This document shows, in pieces, positions 55,401 to 64,000 of a stretch of 64,000 nt of DNA. The position numbers were made by a program, and so were the translations under genes. Positions within the stretch are counted from its first letter, which is position 1. Each line of letters opens with the position of its first letter. The notes below the pieces were generated by a model. The model did not search any database. It worked only from the letters and a program-made list of their open reading frames with translations, and was not told the origin of the DNA. The stretch is from positions 6,510,001 through 6,574,000 of the forward strand of contig NC_083599.1 of assembly GCF_020882245.1 (NCBI RefSeq), in the 5' to 3' direction. The DNA is from Rhopalosiphum padi (lineage: Eukaryota; Arthropoda; Insecta; Hemiptera; Aphididae).

Positions 55401-55619
55401 AAATAATACAATTTGTAAAAGATAGATAACGAAATAATATTGAAACGCATTTAAATCATAATTTTAATTAAGATAAGTATAACTATAATAAAATTTTACC
55501 TTCCAAGAATTTGCATTATTATTAATTGTATTTATGTAGTTTTTATTTAAAAAATATGTTTGTTCCGATGCACTTAACAAAAATACGATAATCGCACAAC
55601 TTGAAAATATTATATTCAT
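49194..55619 (-). CDS. Cathepsin B-like cysteine protease, six exons, 333 aa
   Basis: Papain-family (C1A) cysteine protease, expected in lysosome, gut lumen or saliva. Coding exons in transcription order are 55619-55500, 52683-52465, 52380-52180, 52006-51874, 51353-51240 and 49408-49194. Together they are 1002 nt, or 333 aa plus TAA, close to the usual cathepsin B length. All five introns are GT-AG and phases match (0,0,0,1,1). Residues 1-18 form a signal peptide; the propeptide carries the WKAG-NF motif (39-45); the mature enzyme should begin near I84. Oxyanion Gln106, catalytic Cys112 (GNCGSCW), His277 (GGHSVKC) and Asn297 (NSW) are present, as is the GCQGGYP region. The occluding loop (190-210) lacks the His-His pair, and Ser323 lies where human Glu245 should be. 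The start ATG has an A-rich context and is followed by the signal peptide. Family assignment is secure; substrate is unknown. Confidence 0.95.
49409..51239 (-). other. Cathepsin B intron 5
   Basis: A 1.8-kb phase-1 intron. It carries a minus-orientation copy of a dispersed repeat family (about 49985-50290). No alternative exon was recognised. Confidence 0.85.
49985..50290 (-). repeat. Dispersed repeat family, copy B (in cathepsin B intron 5)
   Basis: Minus-strand sequence reads TTTTAATGGATG, then TACGAAAAACGATTCTAAAC and GAGACGGTCTGT, then GATTTAATTGTTTTCGAAAACATT. The order and spacing match copies near 24.9 kb and 61.8 kb. The repeat may extend to about 50720 on its 5' side. Confidence 0.6.
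51240..51353 (-). CDS. Cathepsin B exon 5: right-domain GPVEA segment
   Basis: 114 nt, phase 1 at both ends, acceptor TTATAG|TT, donor TCAG|GTAAAT. It encodes the conserved INYGPVEASFEVYDDF and SYKSG stretch (roughly residues 225-263), which corresponds to the KNGPVEGAF/YKSGVY region of cathepsin B. Confidence 0.93.
51874..52006 (-). CDS. Cathepsin B exon 4: occluding-loop exon
   Basis: 133 nt (residues 181-224 plus the first base of 225), acceptor TTATAG|GGA, donor TATA|GTAAAA. It begins GCQPYTFPPC, then has a short Cys-rich loop ending QKKC210. The paired histidines expected directly after PPC in classical cathepsin B are absent; only one His (H204) lies late in the loop. Confidence 0.9.
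52180..52380 (-). CDS. Cathepsin B exon 3: left catalytic domain
   Basis: Sixty-seven codons (residues 114-180), acceptor TTATAG|GCG, donor CAA|GTAACA, phase 0. It encodes the helix after the active Cys and the Cys-rich segment with CCYRCGLGCQGGYP, aligned by eye with the CCG-MCGDGCNGGYP segment typical of cathepsin B. Confidence 0.93.
52465..52683 (-). CDS. Cathepsin B exon 2: propeptide and catalytic Cys
   Basis: Seventy-three codons (residues 41-113), phase 0 at both ends, acceptor TTCAG|GCT and donor TGG|GTAAAT. It holds the rest of the propeptide, the mature N-terminus (IPIEFDAR), the oxyanion-hole Gln106 and the nucleophile Cys112 in GSCW. Reading through the donor gives only a short false extension. 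Confidence 0.95.
52684..55499 (-). other. Cathepsin B intron 1
   Basis: A 2.8-kb phase-0 intron separating the signal-peptide exon from the rest of the gene. It is uniformly AT-rich with poly-T runs. I found no additional cathepsin exon or other coding signal in it on either strand. Introns 2 to 4 are much shorter (84, 173 and 520 bp). Confidence 0.85.
55500..55619 (-). CDS. Cathepsin B exon 1: signal peptide and start of propeptide
   Basis: Forty codons from ATG to a phase-0 donor (AAG|GTAAAA). Residues 1-18 are a hydrophobic signal peptide with likely cleavage near A17/S18. The exon ends in NNANSWK, the first part of the conserved WKAG motif that is completed by exon 2. Confidence 0.9.
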
Positions 55620-57699
55620 TTTGACAATTAAAAAAAGATTTTCTTGAATTTAAATTGGAAACGTTCTTAGCATGTGAATATTCGTCATGCGCACTAATAT
55701 AATGACTGGCAAGGTACAAACAGTTATGATTGAAGAGCTGTTAAACAGAAGAACTGCTATGTTTGAATGATAATATTTATTATTTGTATATTATTAACTG
55801 ACATATCATACTATATACTACAACGATTCGAGTGCATTTCTTTTTTTTTGTCTCGCAATACAAATTACAATATACATAATAACTCAATAAATATTTTATT
55901 GCACATGTTAGACAAGTATCCACTCACGGTTACATTCTTTCCAATATAATATATTTGAATATTAATCTGTAACATGTTTTATTACACTTTTATATAGTTG
56001 GTAAATATCAAATATGAACGAGTTTAAAAACCATGATACATTGATATATATTTGAATGGCATATTTTGTTGTCACTCTAGATGGGTATTTTTATATTATT
56101 TTTTATATTTGATATATGTATATATGTATAATATGTATATATCAAATATTGATATCACAATACCCGTGGATATTTCAAATTTAATTTATATAAATTTCTC
56201 TTTTAAGTATTTTTAAAAATATCAAAGAAACGTATGCGCGATTTTTTTTTATGAACATTAGAATTACAAATTTTTACAAAATTTATCCAAATTAGGTACT
56301 TAAATTTTCAAATAATTATTTCATTAATAATTTATTTATAAAATATTAATGTTTAGGCTAAAAATTAAATATGTTATATAGGGTTCTTCGTAACCTTGGA
56401 TTTTACTGGAATCGTTTAAAAAACGTATGAACACAATTTTTTTCTATAGACTTTTTAATTTAAATTCAGACAAAATTAAATATCTATACGAAAAATAAAG
56501 ATTTTTGTTATTTTGTTGTAATTTAAAAATTGATTTGTGGGTGTTTGAAACTTGCAACATATTTTATTATATTTAATATACACAATGGCATTTTAAAATC
56601 CAATTGTTTTGGCAGAAATTTAATCAACTTACTGTTAACTTACTATAATAGTAGTACAATAAATTAGTTCAATAGTAATATAAAGTAGTTTGTATTAAAA
56701 AAATATATACTTAGTAATACATGTGGTCTCTCCACATTCGTTTCGAATAATTTTTAGTATATAATGGTTTATTTGTTATCATTGAATTCAAATGTAACTC
56801 CTTACAGTGACTAACTTAACGATTCCATACATTCAAATACCATCTAAATCTGTACAGTAGAATGGTTACCTACTATCTTAATTTTTATTTTTTTTTTCTA
56901 TAAAATTAGTCAAAATATATACCTCTACTCGATTTTAGTAGTGTCTAAACTGCAAATTAAACTAACACGAATACATCGTATAGGCTACCCGAGGCGAGGA
57001 TAAAGGAAAATGTATTAATATTGCGACAGTGTTCCATTAGGGAAATTTAGCGTATGTTTTTTTTAATTCAATAACATGTAACGGGTTTATTACTTTTTCA
57101 TATACGTATCTACCTATGTATACTCCTAAATAATATTGTTATGATTTCAGTATTCCATAGGAATAAAATTGTATTTTTTAAAGTGCTCTTTTATGTGAAC
57201 GCAGCGTATAGTTATTAATAATAAATAATAATACACCTACTCAAAAATAAACACTCAAGACTCTACGGGTCTTGCCTGTCGTGTGCTTTAAGTCCATGTT
57301 ATGTTTAAAATATATAAGTACATAATAATATACATCACACTGAAACCGTACATAGTTGTTTTATTATTTCTATTAAGTCGATAGTAATAATAACAATATT
57401 ATTATCTTTCAACAATATTATAATTTATGTGTTTAGTATACGAAAACATTAACCGTTTTAGTTGAAAGGTTAAAAACGGATATTTGTTTCGCTATTTCGC
57501 GGGTGACGACCGGTGAACAGGTCAGTTTTATAACATCATAATAATGTGTAATTTAAAAATAATAATTATAATCGATCGGTTTCGCTATATTATGATATTA
57601 AATTGAAGCATATTAAGTAAAGTTTTAAACTACATGTTTATTGTATCTAAATTCTACACTACACATAATTTCACCAAACAAATTTTTATGATTCAAAGC
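55620..57699. other. Upstream region of cathepsin B
   Basis: AT-rich intergenic DNA between the cathepsin B ATG and the LINE tail. No clear TATAAA lies within 150 nt of the ATG; ATTATATTAG near 55700 (minus strand) is the nearest TATA-like sequence. The AT inverted repeat at 56105 lies here. Confidence 0.5.
56105..56149. repeat. AT-rich inverted repeat upstream of cathepsin B
   Basis: Arms of 19 nt (ATATTTGATATATGTATAT and its near complement) match at 17 positions around a short AT spacer, about 500 bp upstream of the cathepsin B ATG. Confidence 0.6.
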
Positions 57700-58372
57700 A
57701 TTAAAAATTCTTAAGTGTTTATATTCAGTTCAAATTGGTCATCACGATTAAATCATTAAACTGTGACTTTGTACTTAAATGCGGATCTGTATTATGGAAT
57801 CCGCATGCAATTAGTCATAGCTATTTCTTAGAGTGCGCACAACGTAAATTTTTATACTTTGCTGGGCATGTATTCAAAATTGAGCACGAGCTACATGATT
57901 ATTCCAACCAGTCATTTATTCTCTGTAATTATCCCAGTTGGTTGATACTGTTGATAGGAGAGTCCAAGGGAATTAACTTTTCTTTCTAATTTGCTCTCTG
58001 GTAAAATTGATCCCCAAAATTTCCTCTTTTGCATTAGTTTCAGAATTCTTACTTTCGCCACACGTTATAACTATCCGTTTTATATTCCTGTTCGTAACAC
58101 AAACTATATTCTGCTAATGAGCCACTTCTATAAGAATGCTGAGGACTGTCAATAGTGAACCGTCTCACTATTACAATTAACATACTGTATCTTATTATAT
58201 ATTTTTTACGTTTTCTATGTTATTTATTATAAATTTTTGCTGTTTTTATTTCTTATTAAATATTTTAATTATATGTTAATATTTCAACCATGTACTTAAA
58301 TGTTTTTTGTACAGTTGCACTGTAACCATTGGGCTACCAGTGTCTATACTTTCAATAAATAAATAAAACGAT
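57700..58372 (+). mobile_element. 5'-truncated LINE reverse-transcriptase tail
   Basis: The first frame (57735-57989) reads SLNCDF...CGSVLWNPH, then LECAQRKFLYFAGH and HELHDYS. This is the C-terminal part of non-LTR reverse transcriptases, where LVR-LEY-S-VWSPH and LE-VQRKFL are conserved. Frameshifts then lead through a VDRRV piece to LSNLLSGKIDPQ and a final stop near 58156. A short 3' UTR ends in an AATAAATAAATAAA tail at about 58353-58370. It is a dead copy, truncated at the 5' end (boundary approximate), probably of the Jockey/CR1 group. Confidence 0.8.
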
Positions 58373-59328
58373 TATATTTCATAATTATCTTATTGAGTAT
58401 GCATATAATGATATTATGGAAAAACACCTGAAAAAATCTAAAAATATTTTTGTTTGGATTTTATTCGACAAACAAACACAAATTAACGTTATTTTTCACT
58501 TCACGCGTGTTCATTAGTTTTGCATGTAGAAAAATAGTTAGACAATAATAATAATAATAGCATATATTTTATCTAATAATCGTAAAAAATTTAAGTACAA
58601 TGTATATGTGTTTAACATGTGTAGACTGCCACCATGTCTAAATTTTTCAATTTTTTATGTTCTATTAATTGGTAACAAAATATTTCTTAAAATATTTTTT
58701 TGGTTTATCTTACAGAGATTATGTTTCCAAAAAAATAGCATTAACGTATAGTTTATATCTAAAATCAATAATTAAAATATACTTAGTATATTTGAAAGTT
58801 ATAAAAATATTTAACTACTTCGAAAAAAAATATTTTTAAAAATAGGAAAAAAATACTCAATTAAGTAGGTTATGTGATAGTTACTAATTAAAAATATGAT
58901 TTTATTAAAGTTAACAACTTGATCAAGTACTCAGTGCAAAACAAATAATATAGTTTTTAGTTATTCGCTTAGTTATTAAGCCTTAGTAAGATTCTGAATT
59001 AAATAATTAATTTACTTTTTGATTATAAAAAATGATAAAATGTTTATTAGCTTACCAACAAACGATAGATTCGCGGTATTCAACAATATTTAGCATTATA
59101 ATTTACTATTCGATCACATATATTTTGTTAACAAACTTTTAATCGATTATGAAAACAGTTTATATTATTTTAATTGCACTTAAATGTACGATTAATATTA
59201 AATCATTTTTTTTAAATATGTAATATTCATCGAATATATTAACTGCCATTTGCTTGAAACCACTACAAATCGTGAATATTACTGAAAAAATCCACATTCT
59301 TATTAATATAATATTACATCTATTGATT

Positions 59329-59412
59329 TTACGGGGACATTGGTGGAATGGCCTGTTGGGAAATATTCACTGCATGATGTGGTAACTTTAGTTTAGCTTT
59401 CTGTCGTTTCAT
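59329..59412 (-). CDS. Candidate short coding exon (MKRQKAKLK...)
   Basis: An ATG frame of 27 aa with a basic start (MKRQKAKLKLPHHAV) and a Gln/Pro-rich end (SQQAIPPMSP), closing at TAA. A possible donor (CC|GTAAAA at 59332) would splice before the stop. Upstream on the minus strand is a GC-elevated stretch with TATAAATCGGCCC about 85 nt before the ATG. This fits a promoter plus first exon, whose next exon would lie at lower coordinates. Function unknown. Confidence 0.3.
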   Translation of the reverse strand: MKRQKAKLKLPHHAVNISQQAIPPMSP

Positions 59413-59600
59413 GACAGCTCAGTGCACTTTATCTGACCTGCAGGTCACACCACAGCCATAATAATATGGTCCCGATGTTCGAGGGCCGATTTATAGACAG
59501 TAATGCTTGCGTACCGTGACCACGTCGGTTTTGCGAGCGGTTCGCGTTTTGTGACCAACCGAAATGAACGTTTTACGGCATAGCTATTAGCTAGATAGTA
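59413..59600 (-). promoter_or_regulatory. Candidate promoter / 5' UTR, minus strand
   Basis: A CpG-containing, GC-elevated block amid AT-rich DNA. On the minus strand it has TATAAATCGGCCC near 59495 followed by sequence leading to the ATG at 59412. Suggestive only. Confidence 0.25.
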
Positions 59601-60016
59601 GGAACGATAACGATATATCCTTGACAGTGATTAAAGGCTAATATATAGTTAAAAATAATAATATTTGTTAATTTGAATTTTCAAAAAAGTATTAGGTTAC
59701 CTAACCTAACGTATTATATTAATATCTATAAATAAAAATGGGGTTAGGAGTTTATTAAAATATGACTTATATAATATGTATATAAACCGATTAGTCATAC
59801 AATTTCTATAAAAAATATTGAATTACATAATTTTGTCAAAATAATTTTAACTAAATAACCATCATTCCTCGTCTCTCCATATATAATAAATAGATGAATG
59901 TAATAATTAAGTTCGAAAACAGGCGTGTGTTTATGCTACATTTCGTTACTGATATTTGAGACTGAACAAAGATATACAAATTATCCACACATTGACCACT
60001 GACTTTAATTTCGTCA

Positions 60017-60190
60017 ACACTTTTTTGGCTCATCCGCTATTCCAATTATTCCTTCTTGTAATATTTTTAACGAATAGCCACTAACAGCGTATGTTTTACC
60101 GAAGACCCACGGCGAGTACACTCCTTCTTTTCTAAAATAAACTTCACTAGAAGGTATAGTACTAACTTTTCCCGTTAAATTTTGTGCAAC
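60017..60190 (-). CDS. Candidate exon or remnant, unidentified
   Basis: An open minus-strand frame of 58 codons (VAQNLTGKVSTIPSS... through KEGVYSPWVFGKTYAVSGYS to KKC, then TGA) with protein-like composition. An overlapping alternative (60165-60067, after AAAAG|TTAG) stays in phase with the two exons upstream and ends at TAA, which would give a small 89-aa protein. I cannot tell which, if either, is used, and I recognise no family. Confidence 0.3.
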
Positions 60191-60589
60191 TCAAGTTATG
60201 TTTTTCTTAAAAGTGAAAGTATTTCTAACATAAAATATAATATTTTGTAACAAAAGAATCTCTATTCATCTAATTAGGATTCCCTTGATATCTTGCACAG
60301 CTACTAAGTATATTTAACATTTTCATGGGATTATAAGAATGACATTTATATAACATTTTAATCATAATATTATGCGTTGTGTACCAAATATATTTTCTTT
60401 GGATTAAATAGTTTTATGTTATACTATGAAAAATAAAGTTAACATTATTAAACAAAATATAATTTAGGTATATAAAAATGAAAATAAAATAAATATATAA
60501 AATACTTATTTGTCCTCGCTAAAAAAAAAATGTTAAATATATATTATAATGAAAAATGAACAAAAATAGGACATTATTTTTATAAATAC

Positions 60590-60673
60590 TGAGATCGGGT
60601 TGTCGATGATGCTGTTTCTTTTTGTTTCTAAACTCAACAACAGCCGACCGGGGACCATAGTTTGCCATTCCAA
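60590..60673 (-). CDS. Candidate internal exon, unidentified gene
   Basis: Twenty-eight codons, acceptor ATGTAG|TTGG and donor CTCA|GTATTT, phase 0 with the candidate exon at 61349-61263, starting LEWQTMVPGRLLLSLETK. A competing frame from a better acceptor (TTATTCAG at about 60694) reads NVVGMANYGPRSAVVEFRN but does not join exon 1 in phase. The segment is more GC-rich than its flanks. The exon model is tentative and function unknown. Confidence 0.3.
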
Positions 60674-61262
60674 CTACATTTAATGAACTGAATAAACCAT
60701 TGTTTATTTTTCATCGAATAAACTAATATTGTTGTCTGTTTTTATTTGCTTGTAGTGTGTTACTAGTCATTGGATCTGGAAAAAAAATTGAGGCGCTATA
60801 CATAATTGTTATAACTTGAAATATACTGTCTGATTTTGTGATAGTAGTATAAATTATAAAGATTACATTATACATTTATCAGGCGTATAAATCTTTGGAA
60901 TTTTTGTAGTAATTGGACAAAAATCAGTTACATATTAAAGGACCATGAAAGGAAAAATTTTAAATTTATTTTATACTCAAAAAACATAGTACTCCGTGTT
61001 AAAAAAAATAATGATCTAAACTAAAAATGTTTATGACTTTTCGTTGGCGATATACAGGCATTTGAAGTTGACGTGTGACGTCATAGAATCTATTCTCCTG
61101 GCGTTTATACATGTAAAATATTACATCTTCAACTTTATTTACCCATTATTATGAATGTAATATTCACTATACCGGGTTTGGTCTTAGAGATATTTTTAAT
61201 GTTCATAAGTATCTATTTAACTTAATGTTCTAATAGTATATAATTAACTATAATGTCAATAC

Positions 61263-61349
61263 CTTATCCTGATCAAAAATATTTTTGACCAATGGACAAC
61301 CGGCTTCTATTACTTCCTTACGCAATTTTTCTGAAATTAATTGAACCAT
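61263..61349 (-). CDS. Candidate first coding exon of an unidentified gene
   Basis: Twenty-nine codons from an ATG with a good context (AAAATGG), ending at a phase-0 donor (AAG|GTATTG). The peptide (MVQLISEKLRKEVIEAGCP...) is helical and charged, of normal protein composition, and contrasts with the AT-rich flanks. I do not recognise the family. A TATAAATA lies about 31-38 nt upstream of the ATG, probably too close to serve as its TATA box. A downstream phase-compatible segment lies at 60673-60590. Confidence 0.4.
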
Positions 61350-61679
61350 TTTATTAGTACTTACTTTCGTCTTTTTCAATATTTATAAGCCTAATTAACA
61401 CAAGATACTTTTTAAATTATAAGATTATTTCTAGTTTAACAGTTATCCACAATGTTTGATTCTTATTCGATTAAACTCTTTTCTTTTTGTTAGTATATAC
61501 TTGTGCCATATGAATCCCGATAACGATATTTTAAATACTATTTCTATGGTATATACATAATATGATAGTTCACTATCATCATACTTTTATCTTTCAAAAT
61601 AAAAGTGTTAAAAAAAAATAGGTAGAATAGATATAGTTGCTTATGAATAATGAATTATTATGATACTTAAAATAAAAAT

Positions 61680-61840
61680 AAAAATGTGAGAAAAGGAGTA
61701 TAATTCTGCTGTACAGAAGGTGTCGAGTGATCTCACTGTAATGGATGTGTTAAATTTAAATTTAATGATATATCGTTGTTTACGAAAAATAATTCTGAAT
61801 GGATACTGTCTCTGTCAGGCTATATCACTAAGTATATTTT
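61680..61840 (+). repeat. Dispersed repeat family, copy C
   Basis: TGTAATGGATGTGTTAAATT is followed by ATGATATATCG, TACGAAAAATAATTCTGAAT and TCTCTGTCAGGCTATATC, colinear with copy B read on the minus strand. Downstream AT-rich sequence to about 62.3 kb may belong to the same element. Confidence 0.55.
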
Positions 61841-62509
61841 ATGATATTGCTATTAAAGTAATTTATTTTACTATTCGAATGGCGATAGGTTGATTTTATT
61901 TTTTCCAAAATATTGGTTTTATTATTTTATGTTATTGTTATTAATTTTTGAGGCAATACCTATCAATCTTATCGTAAAACATTGTTAATAGATTAATAAA
62001 TAGGTAATAAATAATAATGTTTTAAAATTATTCTACATATTTTGGAAATACCATAGCGTTTATTAAAATTCATAATATTCGTAAAAGTGAATGTTATCGA
62101 AAATATTTTTTTGAATTATAACAAAATAATTAAAATTGTTATTCATAATTTAAATATGTAATTTTGTAAACATTTTAACTTAAAGGGTCTAAAAAAAAAA
62201 AAAATTGGTTTTATATTATTTAGATTTTTTGGTTGTAGTATGAATATTTTAAGAGTAATCTTGTATATATTTTCAAGCATTTTGATCCAGTAAAATAATT
62301 TTTATCGACATAAATAGAAAAAAAAATTGTATGTCTATTTGTTATTAAAAAAAAAAGAATATTTTATAGATACTAAAATATACTGAAAATTATATCCACC
62401 AAATACGGAAAATATAATATTATACACATTGCGTTTTTAGTTACATTAATCACTTGAGGACTTGAGGCAGTTAAAAATCTACGTATATTGTAATATTGTA
62501 TTAACAGCA

Positions 62510-62700
62510 CGCAGTGGCGTGGCACGTTCAAAAACGTATTGGAAAACGCTCCACACTTGAAAATCACAATATAATTTTACACGACATTCGAGTGTTTAGA
62601 TTATTGTACTTGTAAATCTATATTGGAATAATCATGTGTGAGCAGTGCTTGAATTGGGGGTGGACGTGGGGGGACGAAGTCCGCCTTCTTTTTTATTTTT
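62510..62700 (+). mobile_element. Possible hAT-type ends
   Basis: CAGTGGCGTGGCAC (near 62514) and CAGTGCTTGAATTG (near 62643) both look like hAT terminal motifs, the second followed by a G-rich stretch. No inverted partners or 8-bp duplications could be paired. Confidence 0.3.
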
Positions 62701-63249
62701 TTTTTTAGCATACCCCTTCTATTTATTTGAAACGGAACGCTGAAAACGCAAAATTTGAGGTAGTTAATTTGTAAATCATCAGTTTTTTCTGATGCAAAAT
62801 ATACCTATAACCTATAATCTATAGCCATAATATTTGTATATTTGTATCGACTATGAAAAAAAAAAATTGGTTAATAATAATGAGTAATTCTTAATTAATA
62901 TAATCAATCGTTAGGCTGCGGCGACCACTCCTAGACCTTTTTTCTATGAGACCGCTGCGACCGTGATAATTTTTAACTTTTAATATGATAATATATAAAA
63001 GAAGAAGATGTCAAATCTATGAGTGTTTTTTCAACAAATTTTACACTAATTCGCCTTTAACATCGATTGGCCACATTTGAGTTGATTGAAAATTTTTTGT
63101 AGGTAATCTATGAAAAAAAAAATATTCATAACTAGGTGATTATAAATAATAAACTTAACTAAATGAACGTGGATATATGTATTACCAAAAAAAAAAAAAT
63201 AATATATAATAAAGAATCATTATAAATTACAATCACTCAAAAAAAGTAA

Positions 63250-64000
63250 CGTTTTTGTAACGTGTACAATGTTTCGAACAGATTCGTATGTCATTCAACG
63301 ACTTCGCAGCCACCGAATAATCGGATCAGAATCGAATCGCGCGCATTGTCAGATCATTACAGTGGCACACGAGACGGGCAGCTCAAACGAGAGCGATACA
63401 CCCGTAACGCGGAACTCTGACGAGTCACTGGAACTGTGCCATCTGCTCACTAGAACCGACGTACGCGCGAATCGTCATTTCTGCGGAACGTAACCTGCCG
63501 TAGCTCTGCGCGTGTCGACAATGTCGATAACGCACAGGGAAACGGCGGGGTTTTTACGAATATACGTTCTGTTTGGAAAACATACTTGAACACTTATTAC
63601 GAATAACGTATTCCTACGAGTGATTGTTTATGGCATAATAAGGGAACGAAAAAATGAAATATGAAAAATATGTACTAACGCAAATATTTAATACAGATGT
63701 AACGATCAGTGTTCGCGCAAACGCAATATACCAAACATTGCTCGAAAGGTGTCAGACCTATACAAGGCCGAGGTCGAATCCTGTGTGTGCATGCCAAAGC
63801 TTGAGCTTAGGAAATGTTAGAGCTGCGAATAATAGATATGAATAAAATCACTATTTAATAATACGAGTAAAGGCAGTATAATGTGCAGGCAACATTATAT
63901 GCTAAAAGTCAAAAAATAAAGACACCAAAATATGCCTTTCCTAGTCGCGCAAGTCTGCCCGGGGTGGGTCTTGCTACGACGGAGGAAAGACAGTGACTGT
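63250..64000. other. GC-elevated, CpG-rich stretch at the window edge
   Basis: GC rises to about half between 63260 and 63560, with many CpG (for example CGCGCGC, GTACGCGCG), and stays moderate to the end. Two ATG frames on the plus strand (63269-63493, 74 aa; 63654-63845, 63 aa) resemble no family I know. The stretch more likely marks a promoter and 5' region, or part of a mobile element, than a pair of small proteins. Confidence 0.35.

Noticed and set aside
61380..61387. TATAAATA upstream of the candidate ATG at 61349
   Set aside because: Only 31 to 38 nt from the ATG, leaving almost no 5' UTR; such motifs are common in AT-rich DNA.
63770..63795. GGTCGAATCC, resembling a tRNA B box
   Set aside because: No matching A box at the right distance, no cloverleaf and no acceptor stem.
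1..64000. CRISPR arrays, operons, ribosome binding sites, rRNA or tRNA genes
   Set aside because: The sequence is eukaryotic with GT-AG introns; no regular spaced repeats or structural RNA signatures were found.

Overview
The window is very AT-rich eukaryotic DNA (roughly three quarters A+T by eye) with spliced genes, long introns, non-LTR retrotransposon debris, hAT-type MITEs and a dispersed repeat family. The only gene I can reconstruct fully is a six-exon cathepsin B on the minus strand. A divergent cathepsin B without the occluding-loop His pair fits the cathepsin B family known to be expanded in aphids, and base composition and repeat style also fit an aphid or other sternorrhynchan. 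That placement is inference.

Layout. 1-12 kb: mostly anonymous AT-rich DNA with two candidate plus-strand transcription start/5' splice-donor sites (about 1.64-1.71 kb and 5.76-5.85 kb). 12.0-13.7 kb: the 3' end of a degenerate LINE on the minus strand (RNase H and a Cys-rich C-terminal segment), interrupted by two hAT-type MITEs, each with a perfect 8-bp target-site duplication. 13.7-49 kb: gene-poor DNA with pieces of one dispersed repeat family, a LINE 3' end near 37.6 kb, a strong hairpin at 36.9 kb and a possible Copia remnant at 48.0 kb. 49.19-55.62 kb: the cathepsin B gene (minus strand; six exons, 333 aa, all junctions GT-AG and in phase). 57.7-58.4 kb: a 5'-truncated, frameshifted LINE reverse-transcriptase tail on the plus strand. 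59.3-61.35 kb: candidate minus-strand exons of one or two unidentified genes. 61.6-64 kb: a further repeat copy, hAT-like ends and a CpG-rich, GC-elevated stretch that probably marks a promoter or exon of a gene running off the window.

I see no operons, tRNA or rRNA genes, or CRISPR arrays. Most open frames of 60-110 codons here look like chance openings in AT-rich DNA. The best biology is the cathepsin B: an intact Cys/His/Asn catalytic triad with an altered occluding loop and S2 pocket.
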